Shown one piece after another: positions 34,801-46,800 of a DNA stretch of 64,000 nucleotides (positions are counted from its first letter, which is position 1; the number at the start of each line of letters is the position of its first letter). A program made the position numbers and the translations under genes. The stretch lies in assembly GCA_032718475.1 (NCBI GenBank), contig JAUCBJ010001234.1:1-64000 (forward strand). Reading direction: 5' to 3'. The stretch comes from Nemertoderma westbladi (taxonomy: Eukaryota; Xenacoelomorpha; Nemertodermatida; Nemertodermatidae). The notes under the pieces are model-generated. The model was given only the letters and a program-made list of their open reading frames with translations, was not told where the DNA came from and ran no database searches.

Positions 34801-37800
34801 CACCGGGTCTGCACCGAGACGCCGGACCTGCTGCCCGTGTTCGGAGAAATCGAGAGAGCGCTGAGTATGCCCGCGGGGATCGACAAGGAATCCAGCAGGT
34901 TATCCCGCAAACCCGCCGCATCCACCGATGATCCCGTAGAACCAAACACTGCCCAAACTCTTGATATATCGCGGACAGCTGAATCACGCGGACGTCAAAA
35001 GATCCGTAGTCTATATACAGCAAACCGAGACCCGCAAATAAACTCATCACAGGAATTTAACTCCAGTGGGTTGCAGCGGACACAATTAAGATCATCGATG
35101 CCAACATTGAACAGAGGGCTAGGCTTTACGTTGAATGTCCCTTTTACAGCCACACCGAGCGCCAAGAACGATAAGGAGGAACTAGTAGCTAAAGCGTTGT
35201 GGGATCACGTGACCCTGGACTCGGAGGAGTTGACGTTCCGAGCGGGCGACGTTATCCGGGTTTTGGAACGAACCAACTCGACGTGGTGGTTCGGTGCCGC
35301 GCACGGACGGACCGGGTGGTTCTCCAGCGTTCACGTATTCGCTTTCGCGGCCAACCCCGTCGAGACGTTCGAGGACTGTCTCGAACGACTCAGCGAGGCC
35401 CACATGCCGCTCACCAAGAAATCCCTGCGTCGATTCAGTTTCATTCGCCGGGCCCAGGTACGGGAGCACGTAGTCCGGGAAGTGATAAAAACCGAGGAGC
35501 TTTACGGAGCAGTACTCCTAAATTTATGTCACGGGTTCATTCTGGAATTTAAAAAAAGAACCAATTTATTTTCGGTACCGGCTATAAATAGAATATTTGG
35601 CAATATGGAGGATTTATATGAATTGCATGTAAAACTATTAAAAGAATTGCGTCGCGCTGTGCTCAAAGCAGAATCGATGGATGATAGTCTCATAGGAGGG
35701 TGTTTCTTACGATTCGCTGATGATTTCGAATTGTACTCGATTTACTGTAACAACCATCCCGGGTCGTGTTCCTTGTTGGCTAAACTCGCGGAGAAACCGG
35801 AATACCCAGAGTTGTTCGAAGAGTGTCGTGTACGCCGGGGGATGCCGGAGCTGCCGCTAGGGGGCTTCCTATTGAAACCGGTGCAGCGCATCTGCCAGTA
35901 CCCGCTGCAGTTGGCCGAACTGATTAAATACACGTCGCCCCATCACCAGGACTACGAGGAGACAAAGCTAGCGTTGGACGCAATGAGGACAGTGGCAACC
36001 AACATCAACGAGTCAAAGAGACGCCTAGAGATGATTGGCCAACTGCTGAAATGGCAGAAAACGGTTGACCAATGGGAAGGCGAGCCGATAACAGCCACCA
36101 GTTCCCAACTCATCAAATCCGGAGTCGCATATAAATACGTAAAGAAATCGCCGCAGGAACGGTGGCTGTATTTATTCGATCGCTTACTCGTCGTGTGTAA
36201 GAAGGACCTCCGAGGTCGGTTTGTCTACAAGGAGCGAATCGATATGAACTCCTGCTGGTATAAATCCTTACCTAACGGCCGGGATAACCATTTACATGTG
36301 TTGCTAAGGAACGCATTCTGTATTTACGTTGACAACGCGAGCTGCGACTACCATGTATTCACGTCGAAGAACGCCAAAGAGGCGGAGGCGTGGGGCGAGG
36401 CGTTCGTGGAGGAGTTGCGAGTCCGGACGTCGACGGAATCGCCGCGGATAACGGCGGACGCCTCGATGAACGCAGAGAGACTCTCACTCACCTACAGCGC
36501 GAGTTTCCGGGGCAACCAGAGTCGCCCTGTGCGGCACTCTGTCGCTGGGGGCGCTAGGAAAAAACCCTTATTAGACAGAAAGAGACAGGGACAGGGACAG
36601 GAAAGTGGAAGAACTGGTTTAAAATTTTGGCAACGCTTTGGTTCTCTTAATAAACTTAGTAAGTAGGATTAGTATATAGTTTAGTTGTTAGCAATAACCA
36701 AACTTACGCATCTGTTCGAATTACTGTTAGGGAATTAATTATAAAATTACAAATGATTAATAAATTTAAGTTGTTTAATGGCCTACTATAATAGTAATAA
36801 TAATAGTAGGTCATGGTTGTTTTCAAACCATCAAATTAAAATCAACCATATCGACAAATATAATAAATAAATTCCGGTTTTATTAAAGGTACTAACATTT
36901 TTCCATTGCTTCCGGCATAGCCATTAAATCTTGTAGCGATATGAGATGCCGTTAATTGGGATTCTGTAAGACCTAATACCCTAAGTAAATCGGGGTGTCT
37001 CTTTAGAATATACTTTTGGTGGTACCTGAGGGAGAAAACAATAAATTATATTTAGGGCAATCTATATACATTCCATTCTCCTTTTCACTGACTACCCAAT
37101 CTTGCCTTTATAAATAGTGATGCACTAGTTGCCCCCCCATGCGTGTATTTGCCCGGGGCAAACAATTTATACTATTTATACTTTTCACCATTAATTTAGC
37201 GTTCAGGGTGTAACTTTTCTAATTAGATTATTTTAATCCTAAATTTAAACATTTAACGGAGTCTTCAGATTGGGTGACTTTTCTTCTTTCTCCATCAGTG
37301 GAGTTCCTAATGTTATAATTTTGGAAAAAAACCTACGCGTATCATTGTTGCAAATTATTTATCAGAGTTCGGTGGAAGTATTTTAATGTGTTTGTTTGTG
37401 AAACAATCCGCAAGGATCAGCACACTGCATGTACCATCACCATCTGTAATATGGTTATGGTAAATAGGGGCTTGGGATTATTCCACAAACAATAACAATT
37501 ATTGGTACATGTTTCTGTAGCAACGATCTATAAAGCTTCAACTGTCAACATATTACACTTGAAAGAGGGAAATCTACGGCATTATATTTACTACTGTTTT
37601 AATTTGGTGGTTAGAGAGAAACCGTGATCCAGATAATGGGTTTCATTAAATCGCAAATTCCTCTTTATTGATTTATAATCTAAAACTCGCTAATCATTAG
37701 AATCTATCCAAGACTTTCTCCGATAGATATCATTACAATATTTTCAACAAAACAAAACCGGTCATTATATTCCTAATGTAAGTAGAAATGATTACATTAT

Positions 37801-40800
37801 AGTATCAACCTATAATCCATTGAATAAAGAAAGTATCTGGACTCACCCTTCTGCATCGTAAAATCGATCCAACTGAATTAATTTAGTGCGGATCTTCGAC
37901 GAATATTGGCGTTGGAACTCTGCCATCGATTCCTGAGCGACACTGAAAAGTAAATAAATGGGGATATTAAAAGTAAATCAATGGGAATATCAAAGGTAAA
38001 TCAATGGGGATGTCAAAAGTAAATCAATGGGAATATCAAAAGTAAATAAATTGGGATATCAAAGGTAAATTCACAAGGATATCAAAACAGAGACACTGAA
38101 AAGTAAATCAATGGGGATATCAAAGGTAAATCAATGGGGAATGTGGAAATATCAAAAGTAAATCAATGGGGATATCAAAAGTAAACCAATGGGGATATCA
38201 AAACAGAGACACTGAAAAGTAAATCAATGGGGATATCAAAAGTAAATCAATGGGGATATCAAAAGTAAATCAATGGGGATATCAAAACAGAGACACTGAA
38301 AGGTAAATCAATGGGGGATATGAAAAGTAAATCAATGGGGATATCAAAAGTAAATCAATGGGGATATCAAAACAGAGACACTGAAAAGTAAATCAATGGG
38401 GATATCAAAAGTAAATCAATGGGGATATCAAAAGTAAATCAATGGGGATATCAAAACAGAGACACTGAAAAGTAAATCAATTGGGATAACAAGAGTAAAT
38501 CAATGGGGATATCAAAATAGCGACACTGAAAAGTAAATCAATGGGGATATCAAAAGTAAATCAATGGGGGATATCAAAACAGAGACACTGAAAAGTAAAT
38601 CAATGGGGATATCAAAAATAAATCAATGGGGATATCAAAAGTAAATAAATGAGGATATCAAAGGTAAATCAAGGTACCATAAATGTAGCCAGTTCCTCAT
38701 GACGTTGTTGTGTGACAACAAGTGGAAAAACTGATATTACTCCTGAAGTATAAGACATTCTCATAATTTTTGCATTGACTCTTTCCTTATGAAATTGGCC
38801 AATCGCGTGAATTTTCGTAGGAGCATAGCTTTAGTGGTTTATCCAATGACGGGCGCTCAAACATTTGGTAAATCTTAATGAGGTACACCTTTGTGTTTGT
38901 TTTGTTACTAAGCTATGTAAAAGGCAGCAGAGGAGAAAGGATGCTGATTGGACAATGTCTTTAGATAGACAATTAAATAAACTTTCAAATGATGTATTCA
39001 GTAAGGGTATTGTCCTAATGTTGTTTAGTACCTAAGTACCTAACATAAGACATTGGCAGCAATTAGTGCTGCGAACTGAATCAATATTTGACTAGTTTCA
39101 GTTTCAGTTCCAGTTTCAGTTCGAATAAACCTATTTATTTCAGTTCCAGTTCCAGTTTCCAAAAAAAAATAGTTTCAGTTTCAGTTCTAGTTTCAGTTTG
39201 AATGAGGCTGTTTATTTAAGTTCCAGTTTCAGTTCCGGAAAAAAAATAGTTTCAGTTTCAATTCAAGTTTCATAACAATAATAAGTAATAAGAAGGCCTA
39301 CCGCTGTCATCCTATAGCAACCACAATACTGTATATATATATATTCAGTACTAACTGTATATATTTATATTTATGGACCAGTGTTGAGAATTCCAGAATT
39401 ATACGAATATTAATTATTATCCTACAATAACTGAATAATAATTATAGTAGTAGTAATTTTATTGACAGAATATAGGAATAATACCTGTATAAACCACCGC
39501 AAGGAAGTGCAGGTAATATTAACATTCGCAATACCTTCCCAAAAGTTAATAATTACAAACTCCGCTGGGAGGAGCTGAAAACAGGCCTTTACTTATGCCG
39601 TAACCGTATTGTTTTGTTTTTTTTATTCCCTGGGGGGGGGGGGGGGGGCATATTGTAATTTATGTTTACATTTATTTTCAATTTATTACTTCCAGTTTTC
39701 AATTTTCAGAATTCAGTTCCAGTTCCAGTATTTCAATATATCACGTTTCAGTTCTAGTTTCAGTTTCAGTTTTAAAAAAATTAAAGTTTCAGTTCCAGTT
39801 CAGAAAAAATGCCCAAAACAATTTCAGTTCGATTTCAGTTCCAGTTCAGTTTCAGTTTCAGTTCGCAGCACTAGCAGCAATGCTATCCCCGTTTCTCTCA
39901 GACATACACCTTGTGGTGAGGACAGTGATGTGCTATTGATTCGTTATTTCTTGGATTTTTGGTCTGTTACCTTACCGTTAACAGACAGACAGTCGAAACC
40001 AACATGAATAGCTCTGCTGAGTGCTGACACTCATATATAGGGGGGGATAAACATTGTTTAGCATCATTGTTATATATCAAAATGATTATTAAACGACTTA
40101 AATATCTAAAGAAACGTAATAAATATATTATCTAACCTTAGCTGTTCCTGGTTTGTGTAAAATATGGCCGACATATATTGGGGAGCGTGGGAAGCAGAAC
40201 AATCGTGGTTGTTCCAAAAGATTCCGAGGAGGTGTTTGTAGGTGATCCTGGAGGGGTCGTACTCTATGTGAACTGATTCCGTGTGGTCGCCACTACCAGA
40301 TATAATGCAAACTTAATTGATATAATTACTGGTAAACCGGTAAACGAAGTGTGTGGGAACGAATAAAGAGTATTTTTAAACGGAAGGATCCTTCACTTTA
40401 TATTGTCTGCAGCATGCAGACAGCCAGCATCGAACTTCACGGAAAGGCGCAACTGCTATCTCACCGATAATTTTCGGTCGCTACTGTAACTACTTCGCTA
40501 AATTCTATACAAACTGTGACAAAGATTGAATTGTTGTTTTAGTTTGAAGAGATAATATAAGAAGGTATGATTTTGATAGTGAGTGACATCCGACCAATAA
40601 AAATCAATCCCTCTCAGGAGAATAACAGCGGATTACTCTGAAAAATAAAACTGTAACCTGCCTACTTAACTTTTGTTTATTGTTTTAGTTAGAATAATGT
40701 GCCACTGTAACTGGATCATTTCTCATAATTTACAATTTAACATTGATGAGATACTATTCCTTTTATTCACCAGAAGCAGAAAGCGACTTCCAACTATTCG

Positions 40801-43800
40801 AGTAAAGTAATAATAATAACTTACAGACTCCTGTATGTTGGGTTAGCTTTGGCTCCACCGGTGTAGCCCACTTTAGTCCGTATGACACCCGGCATGGCAC
40901 CAAACATCGCCTCGGGAAACCAAAATCAGCTCATTCCGAAAACCGCCACGCCGGAGCCCATTACCACAGGTTCCCTTATTGACATTGGCTTAGCGGATTG
41001 AGTGGCGTGGACCTAAAATAAACAAGAAAGAGTCTAGTGAGCTAGTATATTGATATTTTACAATTAAATACTTGGGTATTAAATACTGGGCCCATCGTTT
41101 AATTCAACAGCCCCATTTGGTCAGAGCCGTAACACCAAATCTTTGCCCCCCCCCCCCCCCCCCCCCGCGCCCTGCCCCCAATATGCAGGATGGCAAACTG
41201 CTAGTTTAAAATTTAAGTGTTGATTTTTATGACAGAAATTTAGTTAATGTTTTCAAATAAGGCAATTCAAATTTCTGATTTGGATGAAATAATCACGAAA
41301 ATTATTAACTAAACGCAATGTAATAATGAAGAGATGGGGAGGGGTAGATAACTAACTCAGTCTGGTTGAACAAAGAAGGAACACAGGGCACTCACTGCTC
41401 ACTAACAAGTATCAATATATAGGTAGGCAATTCAAGATCTCTTGGGCCTCTGTAATTTCCCCAGTACAAAAGGAAGGATTTTATCAGTAATTTTATTGGG
41501 AGGGCCCCAAGCGTAGGAAGGCCCTACGCTAAAGCGAAATTAGCTTCCTTGTTAACACGGCCCTGCATTTGGTGTTGTCACATATATGATATAAAAATAT
41601 GGTGAAATCATCATCTTATTGGAGAGGAAATAGTTGGATGGACTTCACCACCTTCACACACCATCTAGCTGGTCAAATAAGCCGCTCCTGGGCTCTTGTC
41701 CTGCGCAGAAACGAAAGGTTAAACCAACGAGGCAGATCAATAGAAGAGCGCTGTAAATTCCCCTGCTTTGTATAATTGTACAAAATGATATAATAGCGGA
41801 CATATATATTTTCAACTTTTTATCCTTCACTCTTTCCGTCATCTAATGTTGTCCTTGCCACTCTGCTTTACGCCTACTGTTGGTTATAACTTTAAGATAA
41901 CAAGATACGAATTTGTATTTAAGTTTTTAATTTCATTCATTCAGGTCTACAATTATTCAAAATTACATTTTTTAAATCGTTACATCTTACCTTATACCGG
42001 TACCGTAATAATACCAGTTCTAACTAATTACACCATTTTACATTTAAAATCTACATCCTAAAACTTGACAGTATTCTGGGTCTGTGTCATTAATTAAGGC
42101 AATGTGTCATTTTGTTCAACGAGAGAGTGACAGTGAGCATGCGCGTGCATTAAAAGGCGAGGGGTTTGAAATTTATGTAAATCAGTACCGGTACCGGTAA
42201 TCACCGAAACACGGGAGCGGGGCGGACTGCTGCTGGACTGGACCAGACAAACACCACAACAAACTGATCAACCAGCAATCGCCTCATCGCTGCTGTACCA
42301 CAGTACTGCAGTAACTTCATGGTGCGGAACGGGCTGACCGTTACCGGAATGAATATTTTAAATTAGGAACTATGTCTGCTCACCGGATAAACGTTTGTTG
42401 CTCTGGAAGATAATCCTTTAACAATATCCCGAAACAAAGTTAACATCGAAAATAATACTGTAATAAATCAAAGTCAGAATGTACCGGTAGGTACAGTAAA
42501 CAGGCCAATGTACCAGGTAACACAGACTCTACCTACAACGGTACTCGGGAACTGCAGTGTCGCAATAGCGGCACGGTATGAACGTATATGGATTAATATA
42601 GCTGTACAGTGTAATAATTGGTCATACACCAATCAGCAAAGATTAGGTAGGCCTAAGACTGTCACGGGTAGCGGTAGGTTAGATGTAGATTTAAGGAAGC
42701 ATAAACAGACAAAGGGAGTTACCGGTATCATGAATCATTTTATCAAAACAGGTTGTTTGTTTAGGTTTGGTTGCTACGTTACGTGTGAAGTGGTCGGTGG
42801 TATATTGTGTACACCTTGGTGAAAGAGCTGGGATTTTCAGTTCCGTTACCGTGTATTTTTGTCAGCAGTATTTTTGTTTTGTCAGAAATATCAGTATGTT
42901 ATCGTTATGTTTATGTACTATTTAGTACAGTATTTCGGGAGGACTTTCTTCAAGATGGCGGGACAATAGTGCTATGCTGTAAAGATCGGAGGTCCGGTGA
43001 CAAAAGTCTCGAATCCACTTTCTTATTATATAGCTCTGCTGGACTTTCGTCACGAAAATTTCAGGTGAAACCTCGACCGCACAAGACCAACTTACAGACG
43101 TTGGGCTGGGTATATCTAAAGTCTATAGCTGAACCGCCCTGGCACATGAGTATTTGAGTAGGTCGGTTAACTAGCACATACCAATTTAAAACACACACAA
43201 ACTACAGTAAATGTGTTATTAAAATAAAATTCACGTGTAGGATTCTGTATGGCTTTCTGACAATTTTGTATATTATATTCTCACACACCCAATGCAATAC
43301 AGGACTACAGCAATAACTTCGCTCTAAGTATCATTTATAAAATAACTTTGATTCACAGTGTTATATTCCGTAGGCGTTAGAAAATAATTCGCCTCAACAG
43401 TGATCTGCAAAAATATAGTAGCAAACTTGGTCGTGGGGATATGGCATGGGATACATGATATATCCATGCAATGAGTCGTACTGTATAATTAATAATAGAG
43501 TACGACATTGTCTTCCATTCCATACCTAACGCAGTACGCATTATGCAGTAAGTCTGGACTGACTGCAGTAAGTACTGTACTACATATACAGTATTTGAAG
43601 AGTACATGGCGCAGTGTACGTACTGTACTGCACTACTGTACTGTGCCGTACTGTTCAAGGTGGCTGCTATTGTAACCTATATTAATCGAACTAAAGTATT
43701 ACATAAAATCAAGGTGGGCGTTGTTTTGTTAACCAGAAACGCATTAGTTAAATCACATCTCATCACTTTTAAATCTCATAACTCTTTAAGTTAGCAGTTT

Positions 43801-46800
43801 ACCTGATACCTTGTTGTCTGGAGTGTATGTCGAACCAAAGGATTCAATTTATTTTACAGAAAGTACAACGGGGCGAACTGCAAGCAATAAGTTTATCAGA
43901 AGAGAATAAAAGCATAATATTGGAGATTTTAATGGTCATGTTTCTGGTCGGAAGAATTCGCATGGAAAGGGAAGTTCTTAGCATTTGCGAGGATTCGAAT
44001 CTCGAGAAAATTAATAATGTACCGGTACCACCGTCTCACAAGGATCTCATGTTCAGGCGAAAGGGAATACTGTACCACCGTCTCACAAGGATCTCATGTT
44101 CAGGCGAAAGGGAATAATGTACCACCGTCTCACAAGGTTCTCATGTTCTGGCGAAAGGGAATAATGTACCACCGTCTCACAAGGATCTCATGTTCAGGCG
44201 AAAGGGAATATTGTACCGGTACCACCGTCTCACAAGGATCTCATGTTCAGGCGAAAGGGAATAATGTACCGGTACCACCGTCTCACAAGGATCTCATGTT
44301 CAGGCGAAAGGAAACAATGTACCACCGCCTCACAAGGTTCTCATGTTCAGGCGAAAGGGAATAATGTACCACCGTCTCACAAGGATCTCATATTCAGGCG
44401 AAAGGGAATATTGTACCGGTACCACCGTCTCACAAGGATCTCATGTTCAGGCGAAAGGGAATAATGTACCACCGCCTCACAAGGTTCTCATGTTCAGGCG
44501 AAAGGGAATAATGTACCACCGTCTCACAAGGATCTCATATTCAGGCGAAAGGGAATATTGTACCGGTACCACCGTCTCACAAGGATCTCATGTTCAGGCG
44601 AAAGGGAATAATGTACCACCATCTCACAAGGATATCATGTTCAGGCGAAAGGAAATAATGTACCACCGCTGTACCGCGGTACTGTCTCACAAGGTTCTCA
44701 TGTTCAGGCGAAAGGGAATAATGTACCACCGCTGTACCGCGGTACTGTCTCACAAGGATCTCATGTTCACGTGAAAGGGAATAATGTACCGGTACCACCG
44801 TCTCACAAGGATCTCATGTTCAGGCGAAAGGGAATAATGTACCACCGCTGTACCGCGGTACCGTCTCACAAGGATCTCAAGTTCAGGCGAAAGGGAATAA
44901 TGTACCGGTACCACCGTCTCACAAGGATCTCATGATCAGGCGAAAATGAATAATGTACCACCATCTCACAAGGATCTCACATTAAGGCGAAAGGGAATAA
45001 TGTACCACCGCTGTACCGCGGTACCGTCTCACAAGGATCTCAAGTTCAGGCGAAAGGGAATAATGTACCGGTACCACCGTCTCACAAGGATCTCATGATC
45101 AGGCGAAAATGAATAATGTACCACCATCTCACAAGGATCTCACATTAAGGCGAAAGGGAATAATGTACCACCGCTGTACCGCGGTACCGTCTCACAAGGA
45201 TCTCATGTTCAGGTGAAAGGGAATAATGTACCGGTACCACCGTCTCACAAGGATCTCATGATCAGGCGAAAGGGAATAATGTACCGGTACCACCGTCTCA
45301 CAAGGATCTCATGTTCAGGCGAAAGGGAATAATGTACCGGTACCACCGTCTCACAAGGATCACATGTTCAGGCGAAAAGGAATAATGTACCACCGTCTCA
45401 CAAGGATCTCACATTAAGTCGAAAGGGAATAATGTACCACCGTCTCACAAGGATCTCATGTTCAGGCGAAAAGGAATAATGTACCACTGTCTCACAAGGA
45501 TCTCACATTAAGGCGAAAGGGAATAATGTACCACCATCTCACAAGGATCTCACGTTCAGGCGAAAGGGAATAATGTACCACCGTCTCACAAGGATCTCAC
45601 GTTCAGGCGAAAGGGAATAATGTACCACCGTCTCACAAGGATCTCATGTTCAGGCGAAAGGGAATAATGTACCGGTACCACCGTCTCACAAGGATCTCAT
45701 GTTCAGGCGAAAGGGAAATAATGTACCACCGTCTCACAAGGATCTCATGTTCAGGCGAAAGGGAACCTGCTAAGTCAAATAGACTCGAAAACATGTTTGT
45801 TCAAATCGAGTGTCATTGAATAGATACGTTGGCAAACATGATGAACGATTTGTGCTCCAGTAATTACTATTTTTAGACGATACGGTAATTTTTTGCGGAG
45901 TAGAGGGAGTTGTGCTAAGCAAATAAATATATTTATTGAATTTTGTAAGTTGTTTAACATGAAAATTAGTAGTAAAAAAACTAAATTTATGGTAACTAAT
46001 GTGAGTGAAATAGATAAAAATGAATTTGAATTCGGCGACATTATAATAAAAAATACTGACAACTAATGTACGTTTATCTTGGTGATGTATTCTCCTCACT
46101 AGACGGACTGTTACGCACAGCAAAACGGTTACATATAGAACAGTGTGCAAAATAAGTAAATTATCAACATTAATAATGCGCTAAATTAAAATTATGTTAA
46201 ATGTAAGAATTGCAACGACAAATTAACTTTATTTACTGTAGTAATAATTAATGCGGCCAACGTTTCAGCTATTATTAATTCCAATATTAAGAAATCTTTT
46301 TTGAGGTTAAAAACAATTGGACTGAAGAAGCAGCTTATTTTGCTTACGAATTATTTAATTACGTAAATAAAATAGCAATTATAATAGCAATATATAATAG
46401 CAATTATATAGTAGATAGTATATAGCCAATATAAAGAATGAGGCGATTACAAAGAGTAAATTTACTGTAAAACGTATTTATGATTAAATCCAATAGAGTT
46501 ATCGGTACATGGTTAGGTACATGTTTAGGAGAATTTAATAAATTTATACCAGATATTACGATAAAAATTGTGTCAACGTTCCGTTTGAGTTCACATTAAC
46601 TAAGAGTATAATGTTGTATACTGTATAATGTATACTGTTGCTAACAGAATCAGTACGTAGAAATTTTCCGGTTGTACTTACCGATAATTTTAATCATTTT
46701 ATGCAATAATTGAATAGTCCAGAATTATTGATCTTACAATTTTTAGGTGCCGTTTTACATGAACTACAGTAGATCTGTGATTTTTCCTCTGTAATAAAAT

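Noticed and set aside
36782-36810. Hairpin between the convergent genes as a SECIS
   Set aside because: It has ATGA at the base on the minus strand but no GA partner and no apical AA, and it lies outside the inferred mature 3' UTR.
36842-36896. MsrA ending directly at TGA 36844 after exon 5
   Set aside because: The read-through tail is unlike the family, while splicing at gttagt (36896) to exon 6 is in phase and gives the expected C-terminus. Kept only as a possible retained-intron variant.
40420-40480. tRNA-derived SINE head on the minus strand
   Set aside because: A-box and B-box resemblance is too weak and the cloverleaf does not form.
40926-40928. Treating the TGA as proof of a pseudogene
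   Set aside because: All exons, splice sites and conserved residues are otherwise intact and the TGA is exactly at the redox residue.
44017-44798. Plus and minus frames with HRLTRISCSGERE-type repeats
   Set aside because: Direct translation of the 47-bp minisatellite; frames break wherever the 53-bp variants occur.
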